From Opisthocomus hoazin (taxonomy: Eukaryota > Chordata > Aves > Opisthocomiformes > Opisthocomidae): a stretch of DNA of 64,000 nucleotides. A program made the translations under genes and the position numbers. Below, piece after piece: positions 1 through 12,849 of this stretch. Location: positions 71,453,300-71,517,299 of the forward strand of contig NC_134415.1 of the NCBI RefSeq assembly GCF_030867145.1, read 5' to 3'. Below the pieces are notes generated by a model, which saw only the letters and a program-made list of their open reading frames with translations, did no database searches and was not told the DNA's origin. Positions within the stretch are counted from its first letter, which is position 1. Every line of letters begins with the position of its first letter.

Positions 1-417
1 TCTGTAAGTTGTCTGTGTAATGATTCTACCACCAGCAATTCCAGTAACTCCCTTACATTTCTAAGTGATTTGCGGGTATGTAAACCTGAGAAGGACGTGG
101 CCTTGTTTTGGAGGACATCAGAGAGGTGGTGGTGGAATTATCATTGTACAATGAGATGAAAAGATTTGCCATCATCTTTTCTTTACTCTGAGGCAAAAAG
201 AGAAAGTAATCGTTAAAGAAATATTAAAATGCTTTTTAAATGAGTTTGTGTATGTGTGTGTGAGAATTACAAATTCAAAGTTGAACATATTTTTTTTTTT
301 GAAAAATTATCTGCATGAGTGGAGAACAAATATTGTAAAGTGTCGCTAAGTAAAATCTTAGCAATTTGAGAAAGATTTTTTTAATTCATCATGTATTTGT
401 TGTGAACATCTGTTTAG
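1..417. other. non-coding left edge, probably intronic
   Basis: No reading frame or repeat is recognised here. It holds a short TG-rich run near 245-262 and a T run near 291-300. It directly precedes a possible splice acceptor at 416-417, so it may be intron of the unidentified plus-strand gene described next. This is inference. Confidence 0.3.
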
Positions 418-505
418 TGCAAACGCTACAAACAGTTGAACCAGATGACCCAGAAGATTTTACCTGAAAGCAGCAAAGAAGCAGATGAAATTCTGATACT
501 TCCAG
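418..505 (+). CDS. candidate internal exon of an unidentified gene
   Basis: An 88-nt segment is bounded by a plausible acceptor (TCTGTTTAG before 418) and a good donor (CTTCCAG then GTAAAA from 506). One frame, starting at the first base, is open across the segment. It encodes a polar, Lys/Gln/Glu-rich stretch beginning CKRYKQLNQM and ending ADEILILP, leaving one base for the next exon. The other two frames hit a stop inside. The composition resembles a helical or coiled region, but I recognise no family. With the open segment at 1334-1580 and its poly(A) signal, it may be the 3' end of a gene that starts to the left of the window. A chance open stretch cannot be excluded. Confidence 0.3.
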
Positions 506-1009
506 GTAAAACTCATGAGGAAAAATGTGCATGTTTCTTGTTTGCATGTAGAGAATTTGTTTTGCTTGGTTTTTGATTTGTCAGATTTGCTTTATATATT
601 TTTGCTTTGAATTTGCTTCCTAAGATTGTCACCTTTATTTGCTATGAGAACTACTGCGAATTTTGCAGCTGCAGTGATTCTGATCCCAGTCTTATTAGAA
701 GCATCGCTTCTCCATTTTCTGTTACTATCATGTTGAAATCAAAATCAAATCAATGTATCTCTCGGTCTTGTCGCAGCATCCCTCTTACACATCACTACTC
801 TTTTTTTCTGAAGTGACTGTTAGAGGTATCCCAAATACATTTTTCTGAAAAATAATTTTTGTTTCTATTTCCAGAAATCCTGTCCTGTCTTGTTGTAGTA
901 ATTTTTCACCCCTTTTTTGCCCTTGCTTAGTTATACTGTCTGCACGATGAACAGTACAATAGATTCTTTGCCTTCCATAATTGCCCACGTATGTATCACC
1001 GCATACAGA

Positions 1010-1272
1010 GCTGCATTAGGCAGTGTCACCAGCAGGTCGAGGGAAGTGATCCTTCATCTCTGCTTAGCACTGGTGAGAGCACACCTGGAGTGCTGGGTCC
1101 AGTTCCAGGCTCCTCAGTGCAAGAGAGGCATGGACATCCTGGAGCCAGTCTAGCGAAAGCCACCAAACTGGCCACGGGCTGTGGCATAGGACTTCCAAGG
1201 ACAGGCTGAGGGAGCTGGGCCAGTTCAGTGTTAAGAAGAAAAGGCTTGGTGGGATCCTTGGTGGGATCTTGA
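1010..1272 (+). mobile_element. CR1 LINE fragment, plus orientation
   Basis: This is a decayed piece of the CR1 reverse-transcriptase ORF. It keeps the recognisable run from 'SRSRE' (ACCAGCAGGTCGAGGGAAGT near 1029) through '[12 protein letters not shown]' to the '[16 protein letters not shown]' region near 1240. Frameshifts and stops make it non-functional. It is truncated at both ends and has no 3' tail. It lies between the two candidate exons 418-505 and 1334-1580, so it would be intronic if those are real. Confidence 0.85.
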
Positions 1273-1333
1273 ACATATGAGATTGCCTTTTCACATAAGA
1301 AATGATGTATTAAAAATGAATATATTTTTATAG

Positions 1334-1580
1334 CTAAAAGGAAAAGAAGGCTGCAGATATGTCTTACCAGTCTGCTGAGGTTTCCAACAGCTACAAGGAA
1401 ATATTGTGTGAAACGAAGAATAGCAAAACAGAGGATAAGACATGCAGTACAGACATATCTAAATCTTGGAATAGTGTGCTATTCATTTCACCTTTCGATG
1501 TAGAATACCATAATGATAAAGTAATGTCAGAGAAAAAAATTGGCTCACCGTATTTTGAACATTATTTATCTAAATCATGA
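1334..1580 (+). CDS. candidate terminal exon of an unidentified gene
   Basis: After a pyrimidine-rich tract ending TTTTTATAG (1325-1333) comes an open segment in which a frame with ATG at 1359 runs to TGA at 1578-1580. It encodes a 73-residue Ser/Lys/Glu-rich tail ending FEHYLSKS. A poly(A) signal follows 105 bases later. The acceptor is unclear. Splicing at 1333 from the phase-1 donor at 505 would instead read a basic frame that stops near 1500. Reaching the 73-residue frame needs an acceptor inside the exon, such as after the CAG at 1354-1356, which has a poor pyrimidine tract. I recognise no homologue. It could be a genuine terminal exon or 3' UTR. Confidence 0.25.
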
Positions 1581-1685
1581 CATATCTCTGACCTGAGAGG
1601 GAAGCTAAGGATTTAAGTATGCAACATGTGCCCCTAGAAGTTAAAATAATATGACTGAGGAAATGCTCTATATTACTTGTTATGT

Positions 1686-1691
1686 AATAAA
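1686..1691 (+). terminator. poly(A) signal AATAAA for the left-edge gene
   Basis: A canonical AATAAA begins 105 bases after the TGA at 1578-1580, in the sense of the candidate terminal exon. A GT-rich stretch (TTTTTTTGTTGGGG near 1745) follows. It supports a transcript end here but also occurs by chance in AT-rich DNA. Confidence 0.3.
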
Positions 1692-1847
1692 TTGATATCA
1701 TAAAGTTTTAGGACTTTTGGAAAATTGCCTTTTTTATATCGGGGTTTTTTTGTTGGGGGGGGGGATGAACCACTTAGAACTGATGACACTGAGGCAGCAT
1801 TGCTTGTATATTGGAAACATTTATGTGTAGTATAATTTCTTAGAAAA

Positions 1848-2182
1848 TAGGATGGTTTGGGTTGGAAGGGACCTTACAGATCAGCTAGTTCCAACCCCCT
1901 TGCCATGGGCAGGGACACCTTCCACTAGATCAGGTTGCTCAAAGCCCCATCCAGCCTGGCCTTGAACACTTCCAGGGAGCGGGCAGCCACAGCTTCTCTG
2001 GGCAACTTATTCCAGTGCCTAACCATCCTCATAGTAAAGAATTTTTTCTTAGTTCTAATCTAAACCTACTCTCTTGTAGTTTAAAACCATTATTCCTCAT
2101 CCTATCACTACGCTCCCTGACAAAGAGTCCCTCCCCATCTTTCCTGTAGGCCCCATTCAAGTACTGGAAGACTGCTATAATG
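1848..2182 (-). mobile_element. CR1 LINE 3' fragment, minus orientation
   Basis: Read on the minus strand, this is the CR1 C-terminal ORF2 remnant ('RKDGEGLFVRERSDRMRNN', 'FRLELRKNSLL', '[24 protein letters not shown]') followed by the 3' UTR block, which reads GGTTGGAAGGGACC at 1860-1873 on plus. Frameshifts make it dead. The octamer tail itself is eroded. It is truncated at the 5' end near 2182. Confidence 0.9.
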
Positions 2183-5100
2183 GGTTTCCATGAGAAGGTG
2201 AATTTGTCCCATTGAAAATAGTTTGTTCGGCCATATCTGAGAAAGCTTTGGCTTTCATTAGTTTTTGGCACATGGAACATTTTGGAGGAAAATATTGTAT
2301 TTAATTAAATAGAAAAAGTGGATAGAGCCTGAACATCAAATAAAATATATTAATGAAAATCAGTGGGAACTTAAATGGACATGAACTAACAGGGCTGCTC
2401 TATGACATTTTTTGAAAGTAATTTTAAATTAATCTACAATCAATTTCTTTTGGCTGCATTGTTTTTTGGTTGTTTGGAGTGGTTTTTTGCATGTACTTGC
2501 AAGTATGCATTGGTACTTCATATCAGCCAGCAAAGAAAAATCAGATTTAGAAGTGAAAGAATGAAATCTTAGCAGCTTTACTAACTCTAACAAAAGCCAT
2601 ATTCCACAAAGCCCTTTCATCTAAATCCCTGTTTAAGCAGCATTGAATACTACTAAGGGATACAACACATGACTGAAGCAAAGATGAAATTAACAGGTTT
2701 GGGTTTTTTTATTAAAAATGAATCAAATGAAACAGCCTTTACAGCTTTTGTAAAATCATTTTTCAGGACAATTCCCATTGCTATCAATGAAAGCCTTGAC
2801 TGAATGTAGACTAAATTAATATGAAGAAATACCCACAGTTAAGCCAGAAGTTTTTTACTGCAAGGCTAGAACATATTCTTGTTTAGGGCCATTTCCAAGT
2901 TTTCAAAACCCGCATTTAAAATATAGATTATTTTCCTTCAACACCTAGTTTCATGTCAGAGGGAGTTTAGGAAAGTTTCATGCTAAATTGTGACACATCA
3001 TCATTGGTGCTAGAGCTGAACCCTTTTTTTTTTCCTTCACTTTGGTTCATCTGAACTTGTACGTCTGTAAATTTTAGGCATCATATTCAAACAAATTCAC
3101 TGTCAACATGAAGCTGAAGTGAACCACACAGAACAGTGAATCTTGCACGATTCCAGTTCACTGAGCTTTCCCCCAGCTCTCCCAGCTGCTGAGCCCAGTG
3201 TACTCACCAGCGTACAGCAGCCATGTCGCAGCGCTCACCTCAGGCTCGGGCTGGTTTCCAGCAGCCTGCTCAGGCCCTGGCGCAGGGTTCCCATGGGAGG
3301 CTTGGCAGGAGCGCTGCGCTTCCCTTTAGGAGCGTCTGGTGGGAGAAGGCAGCAGAGCCATCGCTGACCTGCCCCGAAACGAGTGCTCGTCCCCCGGCGC
3401 GGAGGGATCTACAGAAGGCAGCTGCCGATGCCAGGCGTGGTAAGGCTGTCCTGTGCTATGCTGTAACACTGCACCAATAGGCTATTTGATTTTCAAATAG
3501 CACAAATTTGTGTTACAGCCTAGGTTTTATTTACACACAAAACCCCAACTCATTACAAGACCAGTTGGGACATAAACTGGGGCTTTGCTACTCAGGAGAA
3601 TTGTACGTGACTACCAGCAGGGAACCTGTCAGCCACTACCCGCTCTGCATTAAACAAAGGCGATCAATAATGCTAAGTACTGTGGATGTTGACAGGTAAT
3701 GAAAGCAAGAGCTAACCACCTAGCTAGCCCAAAAAGACCTCCAGCTTTAGCTGAAAATGCCTGCAAGCAGGAAGAGCTCCAACAGCAATGCTGAGGTGAT
3801 TTGTGTGGTCAGCTATTTTTTGCGGCATAGCGGTTACTGTGCATACGTATGAAATGCGTGCAGTCATCTATGTAGCTAATTAGAAAATGCATGATGCTAT
3901 GTCTTAGAAGTATTTTGTTTATATAGAGAGACTGGCTAATGACTTCTGGATCCTAGCTGCAGGGTGCTATACCCATTGCTTGATGTTTGGCCAGTGTTCT
4001 GCTGCCTGTCACACTGCCTGAATGAAGGAAACTTGAGTAATGAATCTGATATCAAGTCAAATTTGTAGCAAGCGGGGGGGTCTCATGTCTCCAGTTAATG
4101 GGAGTGGTAGCCCTGGGAGAAAAAGTAATTTTCATCTCCTAGGAATCCTAACTCCATGCCAATGCCTGTTCCGCGAGACCAGCATTGTCTCAAGCACTGA
4201 TTCTAATCAGAGACCAACGCAGAGTCTCCCTTGTTCATGCCCAGCTCTCTTAAAAGAACTAACAGTGCCAATAGCATGTGCTATTAGCATGAAGTCTTCG
4301 TCTACACAAAGGCATATGTAGGGTGCACTTTTGGGACAGATCTTTTGCCTAAAGGATCCCAGACCTCTCTTGTGGGCATCTAGTGCATCCTGCTATGACA
4401 ATAACAATCTCTAATTGTCAGTCACAGCTGCTTAGGTCTCACTGATCTTTATTCTTTGCTGCAGGACTCACCCTGCAATGAGAAGACAGGGTGCCTTGTT
4501 CTTCCCAGCAGCACAATTTAAAATTTAAATGGAGACCTCTGATCTAGTAGTGTGTATTACATAGTTATCAGTTTCAGTCCACTACTTCTCAGACTTAATG
4601 GTCCTGGGGCAAATGTTTCCTTAGACCTTTTCAGCAACTTTGCAAGCAGATAATTTGCTGAAGTCAATAGACCATATTCCAAACTGAAGCCTGCTGAGGG
4701 TACAGGGACCTTCCCCTTGCCCAGCTGGGAGGAAGCAGCTATTAAGCAGCACTCGTAAAGAGTCAGAAGATCCATGTGATGGTGTGATTGCCCTGTACAA
4801 CTAATTGTCATTTCTGCTTCTGGAGACCCAGAGTAAATGTGATGTCAAGAGGGCAGTATTCTATATCTTGTTTGTCTAGTGAGGACAACTACCCAAACTA
4901 TAAAGCAGCAGCATCACACTCCGTATCTCCTACTGAAACTGAGAGAAAATTAGGCTGTTCAACTTCAGTTACTCATTTTGGAATCTGGCCAAGATAACAG
5001 GGCTAATCTCATTCTTGCCAAATCTATGTCACAGGGTATTCATGTGGTCAGCACCTTGGCAGCTGCATTGTATACAGCCCCTGTTTAGATAACTATTTTT

Positions 5101-8100
5101 GTACAAATATTGTAAAAGGACATGACTATTACATGCAAAGTAATTGTGAACCAGAATGTACTTTTTGCATGAGTGCAGCAAAATATTTCTGGAAAATTGT
5201 TTTCCTCCTCCCCACTAATCAGTTACAATCACATGGGATAACCAGGGTGTAGTGCAGATGGAAACAATCAGGGCTCAGAAAAATATTCAGCTTCCATTAG
5301 GATATTCCCGCCCCCCCGCCCCCCGAGTTTATAGTTTGATTACCCTTATTTGATCTCCAATCTCTTGCAGCATAAAATTATCCTCTTCTCCTAAGTATCT
5401 TGATTATAAGTTTTGGGGTTTGGGTTTAAATTCAATAGTATTGAATTGACTTCTTTAGACAGGAAACCCATGTCCTGCCCAAGGTGACTCTCTGTAGACT
5501 CCCACTATAATCAGTGGAATGACAGATGCTCCTCCAACTGATGAGTCACAGCTCCCACTTCAGCCTCCTGCTCTGAATCTGGCATTGACACCAAACTAGG
5601 TACATAAAGTGAAGGTGAGTGGATCCTTTCCTTTGATTCTTTCTGATGTCTAATGGGCCAGCTTGCAGGAGATTTGTTAGGCTATCTGTTTGTTCTCAGA
5701 GAAAACAGTTAATACCCAGAGAAATGGTTCAGACATGTAAAGTAAACTAGGAATGCTCCCAGTTGCCACTATGCCTGATTGACCTTTGCCTTATGGCAAG
5801 AAAAAATACCAAGGAGTCACCACAAATCTCCCTGACTATTCATTGTACCAAAAGGTTGTCCTGATCCTAACCCCCATGCAGAAAATTCCAGCAGAAGGCA
5901 TTTTGGGGGCAAGCTGAGGAAGTGAGACAGAATGCCCAAAGGAATTTCATACACTGGTGATTTTGTAGACGTTCCTTCCAAAAAGGATGCATGTTGGGGT
6001 TGCTGGTACTCTACCAAACTGATGCATATCAAGCCTCAAAAAATTCCATGTCATTAGTATTGGCACAAGGATGTATTCCCGTTATCCTTAATATAAGCCA
6101 GTATAGAGGAAAAAGTACCAAAGGGAAGGCGTGACAGATGTGAGTCACCTCTGTTAACTTGCAAAAGTCATGTACATGTGTCAAAACAGCATATTAAAAT
6201 GGATTAGCCATTCATACAAATAAGAACAACATGTGCATTTGTTTCAGCTAGGATGAAAATCACAAAGGCAATGAATTCTCGTATGGCATATGTGAAAGAA
6301 AACTTGACACAAAGGACAGCTTACCCCAAGTCTTCAGCTACACATTTCAAGTACGCGTATCATTTTTTTCGGCTTTCAGGTTACTAGTCTGCTCCAGCAG
6401 GCCACGAGAGACCATGGCTTGAAGGGAGAAATAATGACTTTACACTCCCAATTTATTTTCTAAAGTCACCATTTTTCGTGTCATTTGAACTTTTTTCCAT
6501 GTGACTTTAAATCCTATTCACATAGCCATGCTAAAATGACATTAAACTGCACAGCAAATACACTGTAATAAATATAGTTTTCTGGATAACAAATTATGTT
6601 GGCATTTTTCCATGACACTTTTTAATAATAATTTTACTATATACAGGTCTGCCACTCAGTATGCATATAGGACATTTTCAGGCAGTTGGACTCCCACTGT
6701 CAACCATGCATGACAACCATGTTGATGCACAAACTATAATTACTCGAAAGGTTTTCAACCAAAGAAAGAGGTTACTGCTCAGACAAGCACAAGTATTTTG
6801 GTATTATCACATAATATTTCCCATAATTTCCTCCTTTCATTGGGATTTTATAAACAGCTACCAGTCAAGTTTCAGAGATGGTAAGAAGTGTCACTTTGCT
6901 CATCGGTGCTCACACGTAGCAGAAATTTGTTGTCATGTAAGAGCATGAAGCCACTTCACATCATACAAAACAATGGGGTAGAGGAGCAGTATATCCCTTG
7001 GTATCTATCCTTAGCTCCAAAATCACTTCCACGAGCTCTCTGACGGAGCAGAGGATCAGAGTCATGTCTAGACGGCCACTCAGCATTGCTGCCTTACAGG
7101 CATAGTCAGATAAAACCATTTAGGGGTAGATAAAAAAGTAGTATTTGGTTCTCCCTCATTTCCTCTGACCGCTCAGCATATCCACATATTGCCCACTCAA
7201 ATTAGACCCCGGTGTTCTGTTTATTTCAACAGCAATGACAAAATCACAGGACTACAGTGCTGCTTTGGAAAACAATTAAAAAGTCTGACAGATTCTTTTA
7301 GTCACACTTTGGGTAAGTACCTTTGCAATTGCAAAGACACTGCCAGAGTTGTCCTGGGCTTTCAGGCATGGAAGTGTAACAGTTCCTCTTCTGAAGGAGG
7401 AGCACTTACGCTTACTTGTGCAAACATGCAGCAATTGCATCAACATGCAGCCCTGACAGCACAAACTCCCTGCTAGCGGAGACAGGCTGCGTGACAAGGC
7501 AAGGTAGGAGCCTCAGGTTGACTGGGGGATTTTGTTAAGTGTTGGCTCTATTCGGTCCTGTGTAAATTGGGAGAATGTGATATAATCACAGCACCAGGTA
7601 TCAGGTTGTGGCCACACATAGAGATTGCTGCCTGCTGCTGCTGAGCCAAATTAGCTTTGCCGCTGGTGTCAATAGCAAAGGATTTGATTCGCAGGCATCT
7701 GGCTGATAAATCACCTGAAATCTTTTAATTGTTCTCAAATAGTGTCTCTTCTTATATATACTTAAATAGGTCACTTTTATGTTTACCCTTCAATGCCAGA
7801 AATCAAGTGAATTAAAATGAACCTCAGCCATCCCTGAGCTTTTTGTATTCCTGTCATTCAAAGGTGGAAGGTGTTTTCTGTTTTAATTAATTGGAGAATA
7901 AAAATCAGTATCCAGCTGAGACGTAGGGTCTTTTTTTTCCCATGGAATCAATTCTCTCACAGAAAACAGACGTTTGTTCTGGAAATGCCGACTCAGATGA
8001 AATCAGAAGGCTATGATCAGGGATGTCAAGAACACCAGAGATTAACATTGCATTAAATCATTGCGGTTGAAAAGCAGCCACAAAAGTCAAGCCCCTTCTC

Positions 8101-11100
8101 CCTGGACACCCGCTATGCTTCATTGCCCTCCAGTTTCTCCCTTCTTTCTCATGTTTCACAACGTGAGTGTATATTTGTGTGTGTGCATACACATATGTGG
8201 GAGGGTGCCAAGCAGTGCTCTCATTACGCTCCGCTTCCTCTGGTAGTGCCTGCTTCCCTCCCCGCTGCTCGCACTGCCGAGCGTGCCAGCAACGTCTATG
8301 CACACTCAGTGAATTATGCAGAGTCGCCTCTGAAGCCAAAGGAGGAGGTGACAATTGGTGGACATCTTTCTCTGCCTGACAGGATATGTAGAAACAATCC
8401 AGCTGGACAGACTTCTTTCTGTGCTGAGGGGACCAGCAGATTATTTTTGCAATTTATTGGCTTGAAAGCTCAGCATTTTAATGCCTCGTTGACTAGAAAT
8501 CTGTTGGGCATGAAATCCCGAGAACATGAGAACCAGCATTGGAAAATGGTGTTTGTGCCTCCCCCTATTTTTCCATTTTCATTTCAATGGTCAAAAAGTA
8601 TAGTCAATGTTGGAAGGAGAGGTATAATAATACTGGTAATTTATAAGCTGGCAGTGGGATGCAGTTTATAAAGTAAAGCAACAGCCATTCAAGTTTCTGA
8701 AAATCACTGTAATGAGCACAATTGTAGCTGAAGTTATTTTTCCTTCCTCCTGTCTCTTCAGAGGAAACTCAGCTGGTAATAAACAGCGATGGAAACAGAA
8801 GTGGGCTTTCACTTGCAAAGAATGTACCTTCAGCTCAGGTGGAGGCACAAGGAAAAGGAAGGGTAAAAAGCAAATACTGCTGCTGCAGCTGCCGTAGTTC
8901 CAATCTCTGCTCTCTCAGCATCAAGTAATGCCACATCTTTTCGGATCTGGAAATTATTTCAACTCTTAAAAGAGTTTAAAGGTTACTGTTATACCAACGC
9001 ATTCTAAAGTGGGATGCGCACGAGGCAGGAGGAAGGGGCTGTCATTCTGCTCGAGACAGCCCCATCGCCACTGTGGGAGCAGACTGCTTGCTCATGTGCT
9101 TGCCAGCAAGTTTCCTGCCAAAGGCACTTGTCTTGCTCAAAAGGCCATCTAGTTCTCAGGGGAATGATCTTATTGGGCTGGATGCTCCCGGGTAACACTC
9201 TGTTCTGTGCCTCTGAGGCCTTGTCTTGCCCAGGAGAAAGAAGTCTGGTCCTCTGGGCATGATCGCTCAGGGCTCCCCACCCTCGCTGGAGCACCCCTAG
9301 GGAGCTAACCTCAATGCTGGCCACAGGGTCTCCGCAGTCCCACAGCTGGCTCTATCAGCATTGGTGCTCATGGCATGCATTGCCAAAAGGTCCTCAGCGC
9401 TAGCCCCAACATCATCCCCCAAAGTAGCAGAGCTGCTACAAACCCCCTCCTGGGCAGCTGCGAGGCACCTGCACGTGCCAACTTTTGAGCACCTCTACTT
9501 GGTTTAAAAAGACAACAGAGACTCTCACTTCAACAGCCTTCACAGGGGAATTGTCTTAGAAAGCAGTTGTTCTCCTCCAACCATGGCAAACAGTCTTTTT
9601 CCATTACAATCATAATCAAGGCAGTGACCTAAATGCAATGGTGCTTGCACAGTGGATGCATAAGCAGCCCTCCTGCATCATCTTATTTGTTAAAAAGCAG
9701 CCACATTTTGAATCAGCATGTCTCAGCACAGGCCTTTTGCGCAATCAAAGGATATGTGATGTACAAATAATAATTCTTTTGACAGAAAAGTTGTCGTGCC
9801 CTTAGGAGAGCCAGGAGAATTTATTTTTAATATATGCATTTGGCCAAACACCAAATATTGTGAGCCAGACTCTGTAAAGCAGTTCTGTGCAAACATTTGA
9901 CTCGTAATGTGATTTTTCAAGTGCTTGAGCTGGGACACGCTTCAACATTTTCCTGTGTTTGGCGTCATCTAGTCAGTTACTACCTCCCCTCGTGCCACAG
10001 AAAACATAAACTCAGCGCTGCTCAGATCACTCTGGAGTCTCTCAGGAGTGGGATGGCGCAGATGTGGATTCCTCTGCTTGCTCCGTGAGTGAGTTGTAAG
10101 CACAGGGGTTCTCCAGGTGTCTTTGGTGAGTACTGTCTAGGACAAAGAGCATATTTCTGTTTATCTCTTACCAGTTAAATAATCACATTTGCCCGGTATT
10201 GTGATGCTATAACTGCTCATCATGTTTGCCCCAGAATTGCTTATATCTGTTTTGCAAACTAAAAACATTATCTTGGGTTTTGGGGTTTTTTTTGTGTAAG
10301 CAGGGGTTCATGTCTGGAACATGCAGATTTGTTACAAAATGGGAAATCCTAAAACAATCTCATGACAGAAAGTGGAAAACAGAGAGACAAAGACTTCTTG
10401 AGTATAAGAAAGCTCGGTGATGGAAAAAAAACTGTTTTTTGAGGTAATCATGCTCTGTATAATAAAATAAAAGCTACAGTTCTTTACCTCTGGCAAGCTG
10501 AAGGACTTTTTTTTGTAGAAAATATTCAATTTTCTCTTTTACCATTCTTCTCTCAAAAGGAGCCACACTGCAAAATAAAAGATGCACAGAAACAAAAGAC
10601 TTGGATATAAAAAAAGATGAGCTACAGCAGATCTGGGACACATTATCTTCCAAATGTAAAAAAGAAACAACCAAAAAAAAAACCAGCTCATAACATTTTA
10701 CATTCCAATGAGTGAAAGTTCTGGATCTCTCTAAGCAAAAGCCTGTCCCTACGAGTCTATGATCTTTTTCAAGACACCTTCTAAACCCTGTCTGGAGCTT
10801 GAATGAAGTTGTGTTGTGTACTTCCTTTTAACTTGTAAATCTAAGTAACTTGGCTTAAGAGTGTTTCAAAATGCATTTTAAAGTATGTCTTTACAGTGTT
10901 AAACTAGAAATACAAAGCATTATTTTTCTAAAACAAGTCAACTTCCTAAAAGAAGCAAAGTTATACTGCTCCGGGAATTAGTTACTAACCATCCCATACG
11001 TATAACAAATGGTAAGTAAATCTATTAAGAATTTCTGGTGGTTTTGTCTATTCATACCAGGTTACTTGGGTATACAGATACAAAGCAATCTGTTTACTCT

Positions 11101-12849
11101 AGCCTGGGTACAATGTACATGACAGGCCATTCTTAGAACAGCAGGTACATGCAGCCGTGCTGATGGATCTCTGCCACCATCCAATAGAGGTGATTTCTGT
11201 TTCTTGCTGTTATTGCCAGTGCTTTCATTAAATATCTCCCACTGCAAACACATCTTCACACGCATGCTTCGCACCTTCCAGACACACAGCCATAGGCACA
11301 CTTATACGTACAGACGTAGTCTCAGAGAATTTACAGCCAGCTATTTATTACCAATACCTAAACCACTCTGTCTGCAGAAGTCATTATTACATATGGAAGA
11401 CTCAACTAGATGGAGCAAGAAGTGATTTATTAGCCCCATATTTAAATTTAATCATCGTAATCTAGGAAAGAAGTATTGTCATTCTTTGCAACAGGGTTCC
11501 ACTGGATTTCCCTGACAATAATTCTAGATTTAGAACATGCCTACCTGCAGAGAAACTCCTACCGTGTCTTCTGAAAGCACAAAGACTGGCACTTTGAACT
11601 CTGGCATCATTTCTGGTGTCACAGGCTACTGAGCAATTGCAATTATTTATTGCTGGGCATAACATTCCTGCACTTTCTATGCATCCTGCAAACAACTTAG
11701 TTTTCTTTCAGGCACCAGTAATTCTGCTGATATCAGCTGAAGTCAGATGAAGTTAAATTTATTATTAAAAAATGTTCAGGACATTGATTGCTCTTTTTCT
11801 GAAATGTAGTAAAACAGTTATGAAGACAGATCAGCTGCTTAGTATTTCATAAAACCTCAGAAATAAATTCTGCAGACTTTTCTGCAAGTCTTGTTAGTTT
11901 TGAAGACAATGGGAACATGGATGCTCAGTATTTTCGAGCAAATGAGGGCGGGTCAGCTCAACGAAACCTCTCCAAGTAACTGCAACCTTCAAAAGCACCC
12001 AAGCAAAGCCAGTGTTGAAGCACCAAGGTCGTAATCAGTGAGACAGACCATGATGCCCACCCTCGGTTTATAGGGTTGGGGCTGGTTGCGTGGCCCACAT
12101 CACAGGGTGCAGGAGCATGACCCCCACCAGCAGAAGGAAAGGCAGGGAAGGGGCCAAGCCCTCCTAGCCTGCCTCTGGTAAATCTCCTCTTGCCTCAGAC
12201 ACCTCTGTCACATTTTGATCACAACATCCATCTTCCTCTGCCATGTTCCTGTATGTTCCAGCAGCCGAGCTCAAAGCAACCTGTCTGGATGAAAATGTTT
12301 CCCAGCCCTAACCTGGTGGAAAAGCAGGAAAAGCTTTACTGGCCAATCACTACGACAGTGATTTTATGTCTGGGTTGCTCTCCTGCCAAGGAGGGGCAGG
12401 ACCCGGTCTGTGGGCTACTGTCACCCAGCCCCTCCACAAGCCTCCTTCTGCTTTAGCCCGTGCCCTTAACTGCACCCCCGAGGCACTGGAGGGTCCCCAG
12501 GATGGCTTTTGGCAGTGCCTACACAGCTCAGCTGGGTTCAGCATCGCCCTTCTTCAACTCGTTTCGATCTGTGTGTCCTCCTGCGCCTGTTACCAGACCG
12601 TGACCCCAGCTTCACAGGTCCTCCCACGACGATTGCTTACAACGGATGGAGGCAGGTGAAGGAAGTTCAGAGACCAAAGGAAAAAATGGAAGGAAAAGCC
12701 TTCTCTTTTATCTATTTCAGTAAAATTTGTAACTGCCACATGCATCTTCTCTTTCCTGAAGTGATAATCCTGTCCCCCTTCCTGCATGACCTGGCTGTAG
12801 CCCTGCGAGGAGGAAGTCATTTATTTCCAGCCCTGTTGTTTTAATCTGT
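2183..12849. other. gene-free stretch, AT-rich intergenic DNA
   Basis: No exon, RNA gene or retrotransposon is recognised. Short open frames are scattered on both strands without splice context or codon bias. The longest, about 180 codons at 8123-8671, looks like chance. Small features are a C/G-run (5307-5325, a possible G-quadruplex on the minus strand) and the nested hairpin at 3456-3523. The blocks around 8330-8550 and 9740-9910 have the smooth, non-repetitive look of conserved non-coding DNA, and the second contains a TCF/LEF-like AATCAAAGG near 9743. That needs an alignment to judge. Confidence 0.5.
3456..3523. repeat. nested inverted repeat, 68 nt
   Basis: The outer arms 3456-3469 and 3510-3523 pair at 13 of 14 positions (CTATGCTGTAACAC with GTGTTACAGCCTAG). 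Inside them, a second perfect 9-bp stem (GCTATTTGA at 3481-3489, TCAAATAGC at 3493-3501) closes a 3-base loop. The single strand could fold into a long two-tier hairpin. It could be a MITE relic, a small-RNA precursor or chance. No family is recognised. Confidence 0.6.

Noticed and set aside
8123-8671. 182-codon plus-strand frame
   Set aside because: No domain, no codon bias and no splice or promoter context; opposing frames overlap it.
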